DNA of 34,784 nucleotides, taken from contig NZ_JAUXOD010000061.1 in assembly GCF_030682515.1 (NCBI RefSeq), positions 1-34,784 on the forward strand, given 5' to 3'. The notes under the pieces are model-generated. The model was not told where the DNA came from. It did no database searches and worked only from the letters and a program-made list of their open reading frames with translations. The position numbers and the translations under genes were made by a program. This DNA is from Hoeflea sp. GTDB lineage: Bacteria; Pseudomonadota; Alphaproteobacteria; Rhizobiales; Rhizobiaceae. This document shows, in pieces, positions 8,251 through 16,657 of the stretch; the first letter of the stretch is position 1, and every line of letters begins with the position of its first letter.

Positions 8251-8286
8251 GTTTCACAGTTTCATAACGATGAAACATATGTTTCA
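8251..8286. promoter_or_regulatory. Palindromic GTTTCA/TGAAAC operator, probably for the RpiR regulator
   Basis: The 105-base gap between the divergent operon and the RpiR gene holds a perfect 16-bp palindrome, TGAAACATATGTTTCA (8271-8286). A second inverted pair overlaps it: GTTTCAT (8259-8265) and ATGAAAC (8270-8276). A further GTTTCA stands at 8251. Four half-sites of the same sequence at this position fit a cooperatively bound RpiR-family operator controlling both directions. The link to this regulator is inferred from position. Confidence 0.65.
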
Positions 8287-8343
8287 CTATTGCAAGAGGC
8301 ATGCTAGTCTTTTTTATGGGGACGGACGGGAATCGAAGGACAC

Positions 8344-9192
8344 ATGGCGTCACGACTGGTTTTGCGCATTCAGGAGCGGTACGAGAAGCTCACGTCGGGC
8401 GAGCAGAAGCTTGCCCAGCTGATCCTTGACCGCCAGGACGATATCCTGACCCATTCGGCGACCGAGATCGCCGACATGGCGGGCGTGTCCAAGGCGACGG
8501 CCGCACGCTTCTTCCAGCATCTGGGCTATTCGGATTTCAACGAGGTCAAGCTGCAGGCGCGCGAGGAGCGCAACAGGACCGAGCCCTATGAATATTCGGT
8601 GACCAATTCCGAACAGATCGCCATGGGCCGGACCATCGGCGCCCATCTCGAACTCGAACTCAAGAACCTGATCAAGACATTCGAGGAACTGCGCTCGGAC
8701 AAGGTTCGTGACGCGGCGGAGCTGATTGCCGCCGCGCCGCGCGTGTGGGTGCTGGGCTTCGGCCCGGAGGAAGGGTTCGCCCGCTACGCGCGGCTGCTGT
8801 TCTCGCGGCTCAGGCACAGCGTGATGATTCTCGGCATCAACCAGGGCTCCTGGGCCGAGGACCTTGCCATGACCGGTCCCAAGGACGTGCTGCTGCTGAT
8901 CACGCTGCCGCCGCACCAGACCCTGCTGAAGCCGATCATCAATTACGCCACCACCAGCCGGCTCAACGTCATCACCATCACCGACCGCACCTCTATGCTC
9001 GAGGCGCAGCGCTATTCCCGCATCGTGCTGCCCTGCCACGTCTCGAGCTTCGCGCTCGGCCCGTCCCACACGGCGGTCAGCAGCGCCATCCGGCTGCTCG
9101 CCGTCACCTATGCCGCGCAGGCCGGCAAGCCCGCCCAGCAGCGCGCCGAAATTGTCGCCAGCATTCACGAGGAACTGGGCGACATAGACTAA
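8344..9192 (+). CDS. MurR/RpiR-family transcriptional regulator
   Basis: This 282-residue protein has the two-domain plan of the RpiR family. The N-terminal helix-turn-helix domain (residues 1-77) begins MASRLVLRIQERYEKLTSGEQ and contains SATEIADMAGVSKATAARFFQHLG, the family recognition region. The SIS ligand domain starts near residue 133 (RVWVLGFGPEEGFARYARLL) and continues through DVLLLITLPPHQTLLKPI and VITITDRTSMLEAQRYS. GAAGGA lies before the ATG at 8344. It is transcribed away from the cyclo-ligase/ABC operon, with palindromic half-sites in between, and so probably controls it and itself. SIS domains of this family often sense phosphosugars, but here the effector is unknown. Confidence 0.92.
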   Translation: MASRLVLRIQERYEKLTSGEQKLAQLILDRQDDILTHSATEIADMAGVSKATAARFFQHLGYSDFNEVKLQAREERNRTEPYEYSVTNSEQIAMGRTIGAHLELELKNLIKTFEELRSDKVRDAAELIAAAPRVWVLGFGPEEGFARYARLLFSRLRHSVMILGINQGSWAEDLAMTGPKDVLLLITLPPHQTLLKPIINYATTSRLNVITITDRTSMLEAQRYSRIVLPCHVSSFALGPSHTAVSSAIRLLAVTYAAQAGKPAQQRAEIVASIHEELGDID

Positions 9193-9203
9193 ATCCCTTG
9201 TGC

Positions 9204-9246
9204 GGGCAGGCGCTGCCCCGGTCCTGCCCCCTGCCCCTGCCCCTGA
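9204..9246 (+). terminator. Weak hairpin and CTGCCC tandem repeats after the RpiR gene
   Basis: GGGCAG and CTGCCC (9204-9218) form a short hairpin with a 3-base loop just after the regulator stop. It is followed by three to four copies of a CTGCCCC-type unit up to about 9246. There is no T-tract, so this may be a weak terminator or merely a low-complexity stretch. Confidence 0.25.
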
Positions 9247-9311
9247 GTGCAAGCATGGCGCAAGTTTGGTCTGACAGGGTCGGGCCAGGACGTCGCGCAT
9301 GAAAGCCCAAC

Positions 9312-10511
9312 ATGGTTCACCTGACAATCTGCCTGCCGACGCGCAATCGTCAGGCCTATTGCATCAAGACCATCGCGGCGCTGGCGGAAGCCGGCGGCTC
9401 GGATTTCGAGGTGCTGGTCGGCGACAATTCCGACGATCCGGCGCCGCTGGCCGACTTTTTCACCATATTCACCGATAGAAGGTTCCGGCTGGTGCCGCCC
9501 GGCCCGGCCGTGCTGCCGATGATCGGCAACTGGGAGCGTCTCGTTGACCTGGCCCAGGGACGCTGGATCTCGGTCATCGGCGATGACGACCACATCGATC
9601 CGCGGGTCACCGGGCTGATCCGGCGCTGCGAGGTGCTGCACCGCGACGTGGACGCGATCAGCTGGGATCCGATGAGTTTCCACTGGCCGGACAACCGGCC
9701 GGTTCCGACGCTCGCCAGCATACCGATGACGAGCGGCATCATGGTCCGGCAGAAGACCGTGCTCGCCGATCGGCTGTACCGCTGGAGCGAGGGCAAGCGC
9801 CGGCCGGCGGTGGGTGTCGGGCTCTATCACGGCGCGGTGCGCAAATCGCTGATGGAGCGCATCCGGCAGGCCTATGGCGGGCGCTATTTCGAGCATCCCG
9901 TCGTCGATTGGGAAAACACCTGCAAGGTGGTGGCCCAAGCCGGCAAGATCGTCCATTGCGAGCGGCCGTTCTCGGTGCTGGGCGCCTGTGCGGCGTCGAA
10001 CTCGGCCTCCACCCTGTCGCGGGAAACGATGAAGGCCCGGCTCGACACCTTCGAGCGCGAGAATGAAGGCGGCATCCATCTCGACCGGCCGTCGTTCCCG
10101 TTCTCGCTGTCTGATCCGGGCGTGTCGCTGTGCCTGAGCATCGCCACGACGATCACCTGGTTCTGCCAGACCCATGGCGTCAACCAGTCCGGCTTCGGCG
10201 CGAATTTCGCCCAGGCGGCGATGGACGAATGCCGCTATTGCGCGACACGCGAGGAATATGACGCCAAGGTTCGCTGTTTCGCGCGCGGCTTCGCGCTCTG
10301 GGAGGACGGCTACTGGGCCGGGCATTTCCGCCCCGCGCCGTTCACCCCGCCCAAGACCATCAACCAGCTGTCGGGGCTCAGCAACGACACGCTGCATATC
10401 CGCGAGGCCGGCATCAAGCCCGCCACGCCGGCGGAGTTCTACCGCTTTGGCGAACACGCGATCCTGCCGGTGGACGCGCTGTTGAGCGGCGCCAGGGTGT
10501 TCGCGCCATGA
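9312..10511 (+). CDS. GT2-like glycosyltransferase
   Basis: This 399-residue protein begins with a family 2 glycosyltransferase (GT-A fold) nucleotide-binding half: MVHLTICLPTRNRQ, then DFEVLVGDNSDDP, then GRWISVIGDDDHIDP. The DDD at residues 91-93 matches the DxD metal-binding motif, so this copy looks catalytically competent. The C-terminal half (from about residue 130) shows no further motif I recognise; it holds WHGAV-type sequence YHGAVRKSLMERIRQ and a WENTCK stretch. The start at 9312 has only a weak GAAAGC upstream. Its stop overlaps the next gene by four bases, and that gene is a divergent paralog. No polysaccharide export or sugar-nucleotide gene lies nearby, so the acceptor is unknown. 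Confidence 0.75.
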   Translation: MVHLTICLPTRNRQAYCIKTIAALAEAGGSDFEVLVGDNSDDPAPLADFFTIFTDRRFRLVPPGPAVLPMIGNWERLVDLAQGRWISVIGDDDHIDPRVTGLIRRCEVLHRDVDAISWDPMSFHWPDNRPVPTLASIPMTSGIMVRQKTVLADRLYRWSEGKRRPAVGVGLYHGAVRKSLMERIRQAYGGRYFEHPVVDWENTCKVVAQAGKIVHCERPFSVLGACAASNSASTLSRETMKARLDTFERENEGGIHLDRPSFPFSLSDPGVSLCLSIATTITWFCQTHGVNQSGFGANFAQAAMDECRYCATREEYDAKVRCFARGFALWEDGYWAGHFRPAPFTPPKTINQLSGLSNDTLHIREAGIKPATPAEFYRFGEHAILPVDALLSGARVFAP

Positions 10512-11641
10512 CGCTGCTGTCGATCTGCATCCCCGTCTCAACTCCCGAGACTGCGCTCACGGGCACCGTCCGGGAGATGCTCGCAAGCGCGCGCAGCGAT
10601 TTCGAGCTGGTGGTCGGCGATTTTACCGGCGGCAGGCTCGCAGACCTATCCCGGCTCGCGGGAGAGCTGCATGACGCGCGCTTGCGGGTGATCGCGCCCG
10701 ACGTCCCTGCCGAGCCTTCCCAGGAGATGAGCGCCTGCTGGAACGCGATGATCCCGCTGGCGCGCGGCGCCTGGATCAGCGTCATCGGCGCCCAGGACCA
10801 TCTCGATCCGGAGCTCGCGGCGGTCATCGAGGCTGTGGTCAAACGCGTGCCCGACGCCGACGCGCTTGCCTGGGGCCGTGCCCGCTATGTCCCGCCGGCG
10901 CTCCGGCAGGGCCAGGAGATCGCGCGGATCGCGACCGGCAGCCGCATGATCCTGCCCGAGCAGAAGGACCTGATGCGGGGCCGGTTCTACTGGGACCATG
11001 CAACGGGGCTTGGCGACTGCCATCCGGGTCTCTGGCACGGCGCGGTGCGGCGCGACCTCGTGGAGCGGATCCGCGCGGGGTTTTCCGGCGTCGATGTCGA
11101 GGGGCCGGCGCCTGCCATCGACAGCGCCTGCAAGACCATCATGCTCGCCCGCCGCCCGGTCTTCTGGGAGCGGCCGCTGTCGGTGCAGGGCGCCGCGACC
11201 GCATCGTCCGGGCCGGACGCCGGGGACACGGATCCGCCTTTCGCGGACTTTCCGTTTTCGGCCTCCACCGGAGCCGCGGCTGCCGCGGCGCTCGCCGTCG
11301 AGGCGTTCAAGCGGCGCTACGGCATCGAGCTTGACGGCTGGGAAGACAATTTCATCCAGGCCTGCGTGCGCGACTGCGAGACAGCAGATTCGGGCGAGCG
11401 GTTTCACGCCCGGAAGACAGCCTATTCCCAGGCGATCCTGGCCTGGCGGGGCAAGCGCGGGCTCGCGGCCTTCAAGCCCGAGTTCAAGCGCAAGCCCGGC
11501 ATCCCCAGGTTCCAGGGCGTCCGGGACCATCATCTGCATTTCGACATGGCGATGGACGACACCCAGACGGAAGCGGATTTCTACCGGCTGATCGACGCCC
11601 TGCTGTTTCCGGTGCAGCTGCTCGACGACAAGCTCGCCTGA
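10508..11641 (+). CDS. GT2-like glycosyltransferase paralog lacking the DxD motif
   Basis: This 377-residue protein is a paralog of the preceding gene: ARGAWISVIGAQDHLDP (here) aligns with AQGRWISVIGDDDHIDP, and LWHGAVRRDLVERIRAGFSG with LYHGAVRKSLMERIRQAYGG. The metal-binding DDD has become AQD (residues 95-97) and the nucleotide-contact GDNSDDP has become GDFTGG. These changes suggest loss of normal GT-A catalysis, or a partner role. The frame is intact over its full length, with no stop or frameshift, so it is not a simple pseudogene. It starts in an ATGA overlap with its neighbour, implying co-expression and perhaps complex formation. The activity is unknown. Confidence 0.7.
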   Translation: MTLLSICIPVSTPETALTGTVREMLASARSDFELVVGDFTGGRLADLSRLAGELHDARLRVIAPDVPAEPSQEMSACWNAMIPLARGAWISVIGAQDHLDPELAAVIEAVVKRVPDADALAWGRARYVPPALRQGQEIARIATGSRMILPEQKDLMRGRFYWDHATGLGDCHPGLWHGAVRRDLVERIRAGFSGVDVEGPAPAIDSACKTIMLARRPVFWERPLSVQGAATASSGPDAGDTDPPFADFPFSASTGAAAAAALAVEAFKRRYGIELDGWEDNFIQACVRDCETADSGERFHARKTAYSQAILAWRGKRGLAAFKPEFKRKPGIPRFQGVRDHHLHFDMAMDDTQTEADFYRLIDALLFPVQLLDDKLA

Positions 11642-11692
11642 GCGCGCGGCCTGCGGACGCCCTGTCGCGTCCAATTATTTTATATTTGCGAT

Positions 11693-11717
11693 CTTATATA
11701 TAAGCGCCTATATAGGC
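11693..11717. promoter_or_regulatory. Two adjacent perfect 12-bp palindromes before the RND genes
   Basis: CTTATATATAAG (11693-11704) and GCCTATATAGGC (11706-11717) are each perfect palindromes, one base apart, in an AT-rich patch of otherwise GC-rich DNA. They lie about 100 bases before the efflux adaptor start. TATATA-centred palindromes suit TetR- or ArsR-family repressors, but no such gene is adjacent, so the regulator would be encoded elsewhere. Confidence 0.5.
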
Positions 11718-11819
11718 TGCAACCGGATTCCCCGTGACTGATCTCGCGCAAAGACACCGCGCGGCAACAAGATCAAACTCGGTCTGGCGTCCACTCAAAC
11801 CCTTGTTGCGAGGCAACCC

Positions 11820-12788
11820 ATGAAAATTTCGAGCTTTGCCCTTCTTGTCCTGGCCTCCACCAGCTTCGCGCAGGCAGAGACCTTGACGCTTTCGCTCACG
11901 GAAATCACCGAATGGAAGGCAGTGCAGGCGCGCGTCGAATCCCGCGATGTCGTGCCCGCGCGCGCGCGCATCGGCGGGGTGATCGAGGAGCTGACGATCA
12001 GCGAGGGCGACCTGGTGACGGCGGGGCAGCAGCTCGGCCTCGTCAAGGACGACAAGATCGCCTTCCAGATCGCGGCGCAGGACGCGCAGCTCGCCGCCTA
12101 TGCGGCCCAGCTCGCAACCGCGGAGGCCGAACTCCAGCGCGGCGAGACGCTGGTGACCCAGGGCGTGGTGACGCGGCAGCGGCTGGCGCAACTGTCCACC
12201 GATGTCGAGGTGATCCGCAACCAGATCGCCGCCACGCAGGCGAGCCGCGCCGTGCTGACCCAGCAGGAAACCGAAGGCGCGGTCATTGCGCCGGCCGACG
12301 GCCGCGTGCTCACCGTGCCCGCCACCCGCGGCTCGGTGATCATGCCGGGCGAACCGGTGGCGACCATCGGCTCGGGCGGCTTTTTCCTGAGGCTTGCGGT
12401 GCCCGAGCGCTTCGCCGGCGACCTGCAGGCCGGCGCGGAGATCCGCATCGCCACCGAAGGCGGCGAAGCCGCGGGGCGGCTCGCCAAACTCTATCCGCAG
12501 ATCGACAATGGCAGGGTGATCGCCGATGTCGAGGTCGACACGCTCGACACCGCCTTCGTCAACGCCCGCATCCTGGTCGAGGTGCCGATCGGCAAGCGCT
12601 CGGCCCTGCTGGCGCCGGCGGGCGCGGTCAGCACCCGGCACGGCATCGATTTCATCTCGGTCGAAGGCGCCAACGGAGAAGTCGTGGAGCGAACCGTCAT
12701 TCTGGGGGCGCCGCAGGATGGCGGCAATGAAGGGATGATCGAGATCATCAGCGGGCTCAAGGCCGGCGACAAGGTGGTGCTGCCATGA
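11820..12788 (+). CDS. RND efflux periplasmic adaptor (membrane fusion protein)
   Basis: This 322-residue adaptor links an RND pump to an outer-membrane channel. Residues 1-19 (MKISSFALLVLASTSFAQA) form a Sec signal peptide; no lipobox Cys is seen, unlike AcrA. A lipoyl-like half (RARIGGVIEELTISEGDLVTAGQQLGLV), a coiled-coil hairpin (about residues 75-145, AQLATAEAELQRGETLVTQG), the second lipoyl half (EGAVIAPADGRVLTVPATRGSVIMPGE) and a beta-barrel/membrane-proximal part follow in order. Its stop overlaps the RND transporter start by four bases. No outer-membrane factor gene lies in the window, so a TolC-like protein from elsewhere must be used. Twin palindromes upstream suggest repressor control. 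Confidence 0.9.
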   Translation: MKISSFALLVLASTSFAQAETLTLSLTEITEWKAVQARVESRDVVPARARIGGVIEELTISEGDLVTAGQQLGLVKDDKIAFQIAAQDAQLAAYAAQLATAEAELQRGETLVTQGVVTRQRLAQLSTDVEVIRNQIAATQASRAVLTQQETEGAVIAPADGRVLTVPATRGSVIMPGEPVATIGSGGFFLRLAVPERFAGDLQAGAEIRIATEGGEAAGRLAKLYPQIDNGRVIADVEVDTLDTAFVNARILVEVPIGKRSALLAPAGAVSTRHGIDFISVEGANGEVVERTVILGAPQDGGNEGMIEIISGLKAGDKVVLP

Positions 12789-15700
12789 GCGCGACACCCG
12801 GATTGGGGATTGCGGGCAAGCTGACCCGCAGCTTCATCGTCTCTCCGCTCACGCCGCTGTTCCTGCTCGCGGCCTTCGCCTTCGGGGTGGTGGCGTTGTT
12901 GACGCTGCCGCGCGAGGAAGAGCCGCAGATCTCCGTGCCGATGGTCGACATCATGCTGAGCGCGCCGGGCCTCAAGGCCGAGGACGCGGTCAAGCTCGTC
13001 TCCGAGCCGCTCGAGACCATCGTCAAGAGCATCGACGGCGTCGAGCACGTCTACTCGCAGACCTCGGACAACAAGGTGCTGGTCACCGCCCGCTTCATTG
13101 TCGGCACCGAGACCGATTCGGCGATCCTGAGGGTGCATGACAAGGTCCGCGCCAATCTCGACCGGATCCCCGTGGGCATTCCCGAACCGATGATCGTCGG
13201 CCGCGGCATCGACGATGTCGCCATCGTCTCGCTGACGCTGACCCCTTCGGCGGAGGCCGGGGACAGCGTCAGCGCCAATGACCTGACGCGCGTCGCCCGC
13301 GAACTCAGGACCGAGCTCTCCAAGATCGACGATGTGGGGCTCACCTATCTGGTGGGCGACACCGACGAGATCATCCGCATCGCGCCCGATCCCAAGCGCC
13401 TGGCGCTCAACGGAGTGACGCTGCAGCAGCTGGCGGGCAAGGTGTCGGGCGCCAACCGCGCCTTCCCCGCAGGCCAGGTGACCGTCGACGGCCAGTCGGC
13501 GGACCTGATGGTCGGCGAGACGCTCTACGCTCCCGCCGAGATCGGAAACCTGCTGGTCACGACGCGCGACGGGCGGCCGGTCTATGTCCGCGACCTCGCC
13601 GATATCTCGCTGGCCTCCGACTCGACCGCGCGGATCGTCGCAACGGTCACGCGCGGCGACAATGGCGGCGTCGAGCGCAAGCCCGCCGTCACCCTGGCGC
13701 TGGCCAAGCGCGCCGGCGCCAATGCGGTGCTGGTGGCCGAACAGATCCTCGAGCGCACCGAGGCGCTCGAAGGCTCGCTCATCCCGCATTCGATGGCGAT
13801 CGAGGTGACGCGCGACTATGGCGAGACCGCCAACGAGAAGGCCAACGAGCTGCTCTATCACCTTGGTCTCGCCACGGTCTCGATCATCCTGCTGGTGTGG
13901 CTCGCGATCGGCTGGCGCGAGGCGCTGGTGGTGGCGATCGTCATCCCGGTAACGATCCTGCTCACGCTGTTTGCCTCCCGCGTGATGGGTTACACGCTCA
14001 ACCGCGTGTCGCTGTTCGCGCTCATTTTTTCCATCGGCATCCTGGTCGACGACGCCATCGTGGTGATCGAGAACATCGCCCGGCACTGGGGCATGGGCGA
14101 CGGGCGCGACCGCAAGCAGGCGGCGATCGAGGCCGTCGCCGAAGTCGGCAACCCGACGATCGTCGCCACATTGACCGTGGTCGCGGCGCTGCTGCCGATG
14201 CTGTTCGTTTCGGGCATGATGGGCCCCTACATGAGCCCGATCCCGGCCAATGCCTCGGCGGCGATGGTGTTCTCGTTCTTCGTCGCCGTCATGGTCACGC
14301 CCTGGCTGATGCTCAAGATCGCCGGCCGCGCTCCGATGCATCATGGTCACGCAGACGGGGTGGCGTCGGGCGGCGCGCTCGGCAAGCTCTACCGCGCGGT
14401 GGCGCGGCCGATCCTTGCGAGCAAGACAAGCTCCTGGATCTTCCTGCTGGTGGTCGGCGCCCTGACGCTCGGCTCGCTGTCGCTGTTCTACACCAAACAC
14501 GTGACCGTCAAGCTCCTGCCGTTCGACAACAAGAGCGAACTGTCGGTGGTGATCGACATGCCCGAGGGCACGTCGGTGGAAGCCACCGATGCCGTCGCCC
14601 AGGCGATCGCCCGCGAGGTGCTCAAGCTCGAGGAGGTGAAATCCACCCAGACCCATGCCGGCACCGCGGCGCCCTTCAACTTCAACGGCCTGGTGCGGCA
14701 CTCCTTCCTGCGCTCGGAAACCCAGATGGGCGACGTCGCGCTCAATCTGACTCCCAAGGGCGAGCGCGACCGGTCGAGCCACGAGATCGCGCTCGACATC
14801 CGCACCCGGATTTCGGCCATTCCGCTGCCCGAGGGCGCGAGCCTCAAAGTGGTCGAGCCGCCGCCGGGACCGCCGGTGATGGCGACTCTGCTCGCCGAAA
14901 TCTACGGTCCGGACGCCGAGACGCGCCGCGCTGTCGCCGCCCGCGTGGAAGAGGCGTTCCGCTCGGCCGCCTTCATCGTCGACATCGACAATTCCTGGGG
15001 GCAGCCGGCGGAGCGCGTCCGGGTCAGGATCTCCACCGACGACCTCGAGTTCTTCAAGGTCGAGGAACAGGACGTGTTCGACACGATCTCGATCCTGAAC
15101 TCGGGCCAGACGGTGGGCTATTCCCATCGCGGCGGGGGGCGGACGCCGATCGCGATCCGGCTCGAACGGCCGAGATCCGACCGGCTGGTCGACGAGAGCT
15201 TCCTGACCACGCCGATCCCGGCCAACGTGCTGCCGGGCGACCGCAGCGTGGTGGAACTGGGCGACGTGGTGACCGTCGAGAGGGAGACATCCTCCTTCCC
15301 GGTGTTCCGCCACAATGGCCGCGCCGCCGAAATGGTGATGGCGGAACTGGCCGGCGACTACGAGGCGCCGCTCTACGGCATGCTGGCGGTGCAGGAGGCG
15401 CTCGACGCAATGGACTGGACCGGGCTTGAAAAGCCGGTGATCGCGCTCAACGGGCAGCCGGCGGACGAGCAGGTCTCGACGCTCCTGTGGGACGGCGAGT
15501 GGGAAGTGACCTGGGTCACCTTCCGCGACATGGGCGCCGCCTTCGGCGTGGCGCTGCTCGGGATCTACATCCTGGTGGTGGCGCAGTTCGGCTCGTTCAA
15601 GGCGCCGCTGGTGATCCTGACGCCGGTGCCGCTCACCTTCATCGGGATCCTGACCGGCCACTGGCTGTTCGGCGCGCCGTTCTCGGCCACCTCGATGATC

Positions 15701-15991
15701 GGCTTCATCGCGCTCGCCGGCATCATCGTGCGCAACTCGATCCTGCTCGTGGACTTCATCCGCCATGCGCATGTGCCGGGCACGCCGCTAACGCCGGTGC
15801 TGATCGAGGCGGGCGCTATCCGCTTCAAGCCGATCATCCTGACGGCGCTCGCGGCGATGATCGGCGCGGCAGTGATCCTGACCGATCCGATCTTCCAGGG
15901 ACTGGCGATCTCGCTCCTGTTCGGGCTCGCCTCCTCGACGGCGCTCACGGTGCTGGTGATCCCGGCGATCTACCGGGTGCTCCGGACCTGA
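12785..15991 (+). CDS. RND-family efflux transporter permease (AcrB-like)
   Basis: This 1068-residue inner-membrane pump has the full RND length and layout: TM1 near the N-terminus (LTPLFLLAAFAFGVVALLTLP), a large porter domain, a helix bundle, then the duplicate half. The proton-relay Asp pair is present in GILVDDAIVVIENIARHW (helix 4 region). FMALPREEEPQISVP-like sequence after TM1 (LPREEEPQISVPMVDIML) is the usual start of the first porter loop. The C-terminal half includes FGSFKAPLVILTPVPLTFIG and GIIVRNSILLVDFIRH. It overlaps the adaptor gene by four bases. The substrate cannot be read from sequence; the family covers drugs, solvents and metals. A long open frame on the opposite strand across this gene is only a codon-bias shadow. 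Confidence 0.95.
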   Translation: MSATPGLGIAGKLTRSFIVSPLTPLFLLAAFAFGVVALLTLPREEEPQISVPMVDIMLSAPGLKAEDAVKLVSEPLETIVKSIDGVEHVYSQTSDNKVLVTARFIVGTETDSAILRVHDKVRANLDRIPVGIPEPMIVGRGIDDVAIVSLTLTPSAEAGDSVSANDLTRVARELRTELSKIDDVGLTYLVGDTDEIIRIAPDPKRLALNGVTLQQLAGKVSGANRAFPAGQVTVDGQSADLMVGETLYAPAEIGNLLVTTRDGRPVYVRDLADISLASDSTARIVATVTRGDNGGVERKPAVTLALAKRAGANAVLVAEQILERTEALEGSLIPHSMAIEVTRDYGETANEKANELLYHLGLATVSIILLVWLAIGWREALVVAIVIPVTILLTLFASRVMGYTLNRVSLFALIFSIGILVDDAIVVIENIARHWGMGDGRDRKQAAIEAVAEVGNPTIVATLTVVAALLPMLFVSGMMGPYMSPIPANASAAMVFSFFVAVMVTPWLMLKIAGRAPMHHGHADGVASGGALGKLYRAVARPILASKTSSWIFLLVVGALTLGSLSLFYTKHVTVKLLPFDNKSELSVVIDMPEGTSVEATDAVAQAIAREVLKLEEVKSTQTHAGTAAPFNFNGLVRHSFLRSETQMGDVALNLTPKGERDRSSHEIALDIRTRISAIPLPEGASLKVVEPPPGPPVMATLLAEIYGPDAETRRAVAARVEEAFRSAAFIVDIDNSWGQPAERVRVRISTDDLEFFKVEEQDVFDTISILNSGQTVGYSHRGGGRTPIAIRLERPRSDRLVDESFLTTPIPANVLPGDRSVVELGDVVTVERETSSFPVFRHNGRAAEMVMAELAGDYEAPLYGMLAVQEALDAMDWTGLEKPVIALNGQPADEQVSTLLWDGEWEVTWVTFRDMGAAFGVALLGIYILVVAQFGSFKAPLVILTPVPLTFIGILTGHWLFGAPFSATSMIGFIALAGIIVRNSILLVDFIRHAHVPGTPLTPVLIEAGAIRFKPIILTALAAMIGAAVILTDPIFQGLAISLLFGLASSTALTVLVIPAIYRVLRT

Positions 15992-16027
15992 ACCTGAGCT
16001 TCACGGCTTCCGTCTGAACCTTGCTTT

Positions 16028-16048
16028 CGCCCGTCACTTCGACGGGCG
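16028..16048. terminator. Hairpin between the convergent RND and mogA genes
   Basis: CGCCCGTC and GACGGGCG form a perfect 8-bp stem with a 5-base loop. It overlaps the mogA stop codon and lies 37 bases after the RND pump stop. No T-tract follows on either strand, so termination may be weak or factor-assisted. Confidence 0.4.
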
Positions 16049-16561
16049 GAACGCTTTCAGGATCTCGTCCCGGGTGTCGATCCGCCCTGCGCCGATCAAA
16101 TCGAGGCAGAAGGGGATGGCCGGGAACACGGCCGTCAGGCAGATGTCGATCGAGCCGGGCTTGCCCGGCAGGTTGACGATCAGGGTCTTGCCCCGCGTGC
16201 CGGCGGTCTGGCGCGACAGGATGGCGGTCGGCACCTGCTCGAGGCTCACCTTGCGCATCAACTCGCCGAAGCCCGGCAGTTCCTTCTCAAGAACCTCTTT
16301 CATCGCCTCGGGGGTCAGATCGCGCGGGCTGGGGCCGGTGCCGCCGGTGGTCAGCACCAGATCGACGCCGTCCTCGTCGCAAAGCCGGACCAGTGTGTCG
16401 CGCACGCTTTCGATCCCGTCGGGGATGACGTGGATGGCGATCTCTGCGGGGCTCGAGATCACCCGTTCGAGCCAGGCCTTGGCCGCCGGCCCGCCCAGAT
16501 CCTCGTACTCGCCGCGGCTGGCGCGGTCGGACACGGTGAGGACGGCGATGCGAACGGTCAT
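16034..16561 (-). CDS. mogA: Molybdopterin adenylyltransferase (MogA/MoaB family)
   Basis: This 175-residue cytoplasmic enzyme activates molybdopterin by adenylation before molybdenum insertion. The family motifs are clear: VRIAVLTVSDRASRGEYEDLGG at the N-terminus and TTGGTGPSPRDLTPEA at residues 71-86, the phosphate-binding loop. NLPGKPGSIDICLTAVFPAI fits the C-terminal MPT_G region. The start at 16561 has GGAGC before it; an in-frame extension to 16606 lacks this. The gene stands behind the GMC oxidoreductase with a 96-base gap. No molybdoenzyme gene is in the window. MoaB, a close paralog family, cannot be fully ruled out. Confidence 0.88.
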   Translation of the reverse strand: MTVRIAVLTVSDRASRGEYEDLGGPAAKAWLERVISSPAEIAIHVIPDGIESVRDTLVRLCDEDGVDLVLTTGGTGPSPRDLTPEAMKEVLEKELPGFGELMRKVSLEQVPTAILSRQTAGTRGKTLIVNLPGKPGSIDICLTAVFPAIPFCLDLIGAGRIDTRDEILKAFRPSK

Positions 16562-16657
16562 GGGAAGCTCCGGAAGGTCATGAAAGACTGCGACCTGTCC
16601 TAGCAAGCAGCGGGATGGCCAGCAACAGGACGCGTCATCGCCGGTCTCATGTCCCTC

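Noticed and set aside
8239-8343. TPP riboswitch upstream of the cyclo-ligase/ABC operon
   Set aside because: The gap holds only the GTTTCA palindromes; no thi-box core sequence is present, and the length is too short for the usual aptamer plus promoter.
9222-9246. CTGCCCC tandem stretch as a CRISPR-like or regulatory repeat
   Set aside because: The units are only about 6-7 bases with no spacers; it is low-complexity sequence next to a weak hairpin.
12491-15772. Very long open frame (1093 codons) on the minus strand opposite the RND genes
   Set aside because: It is rich in Arg, His, Asp and Gly with no domain, and runs exactly antisense to clear RND sequence. High-GC third positions keep this frame open by chance.
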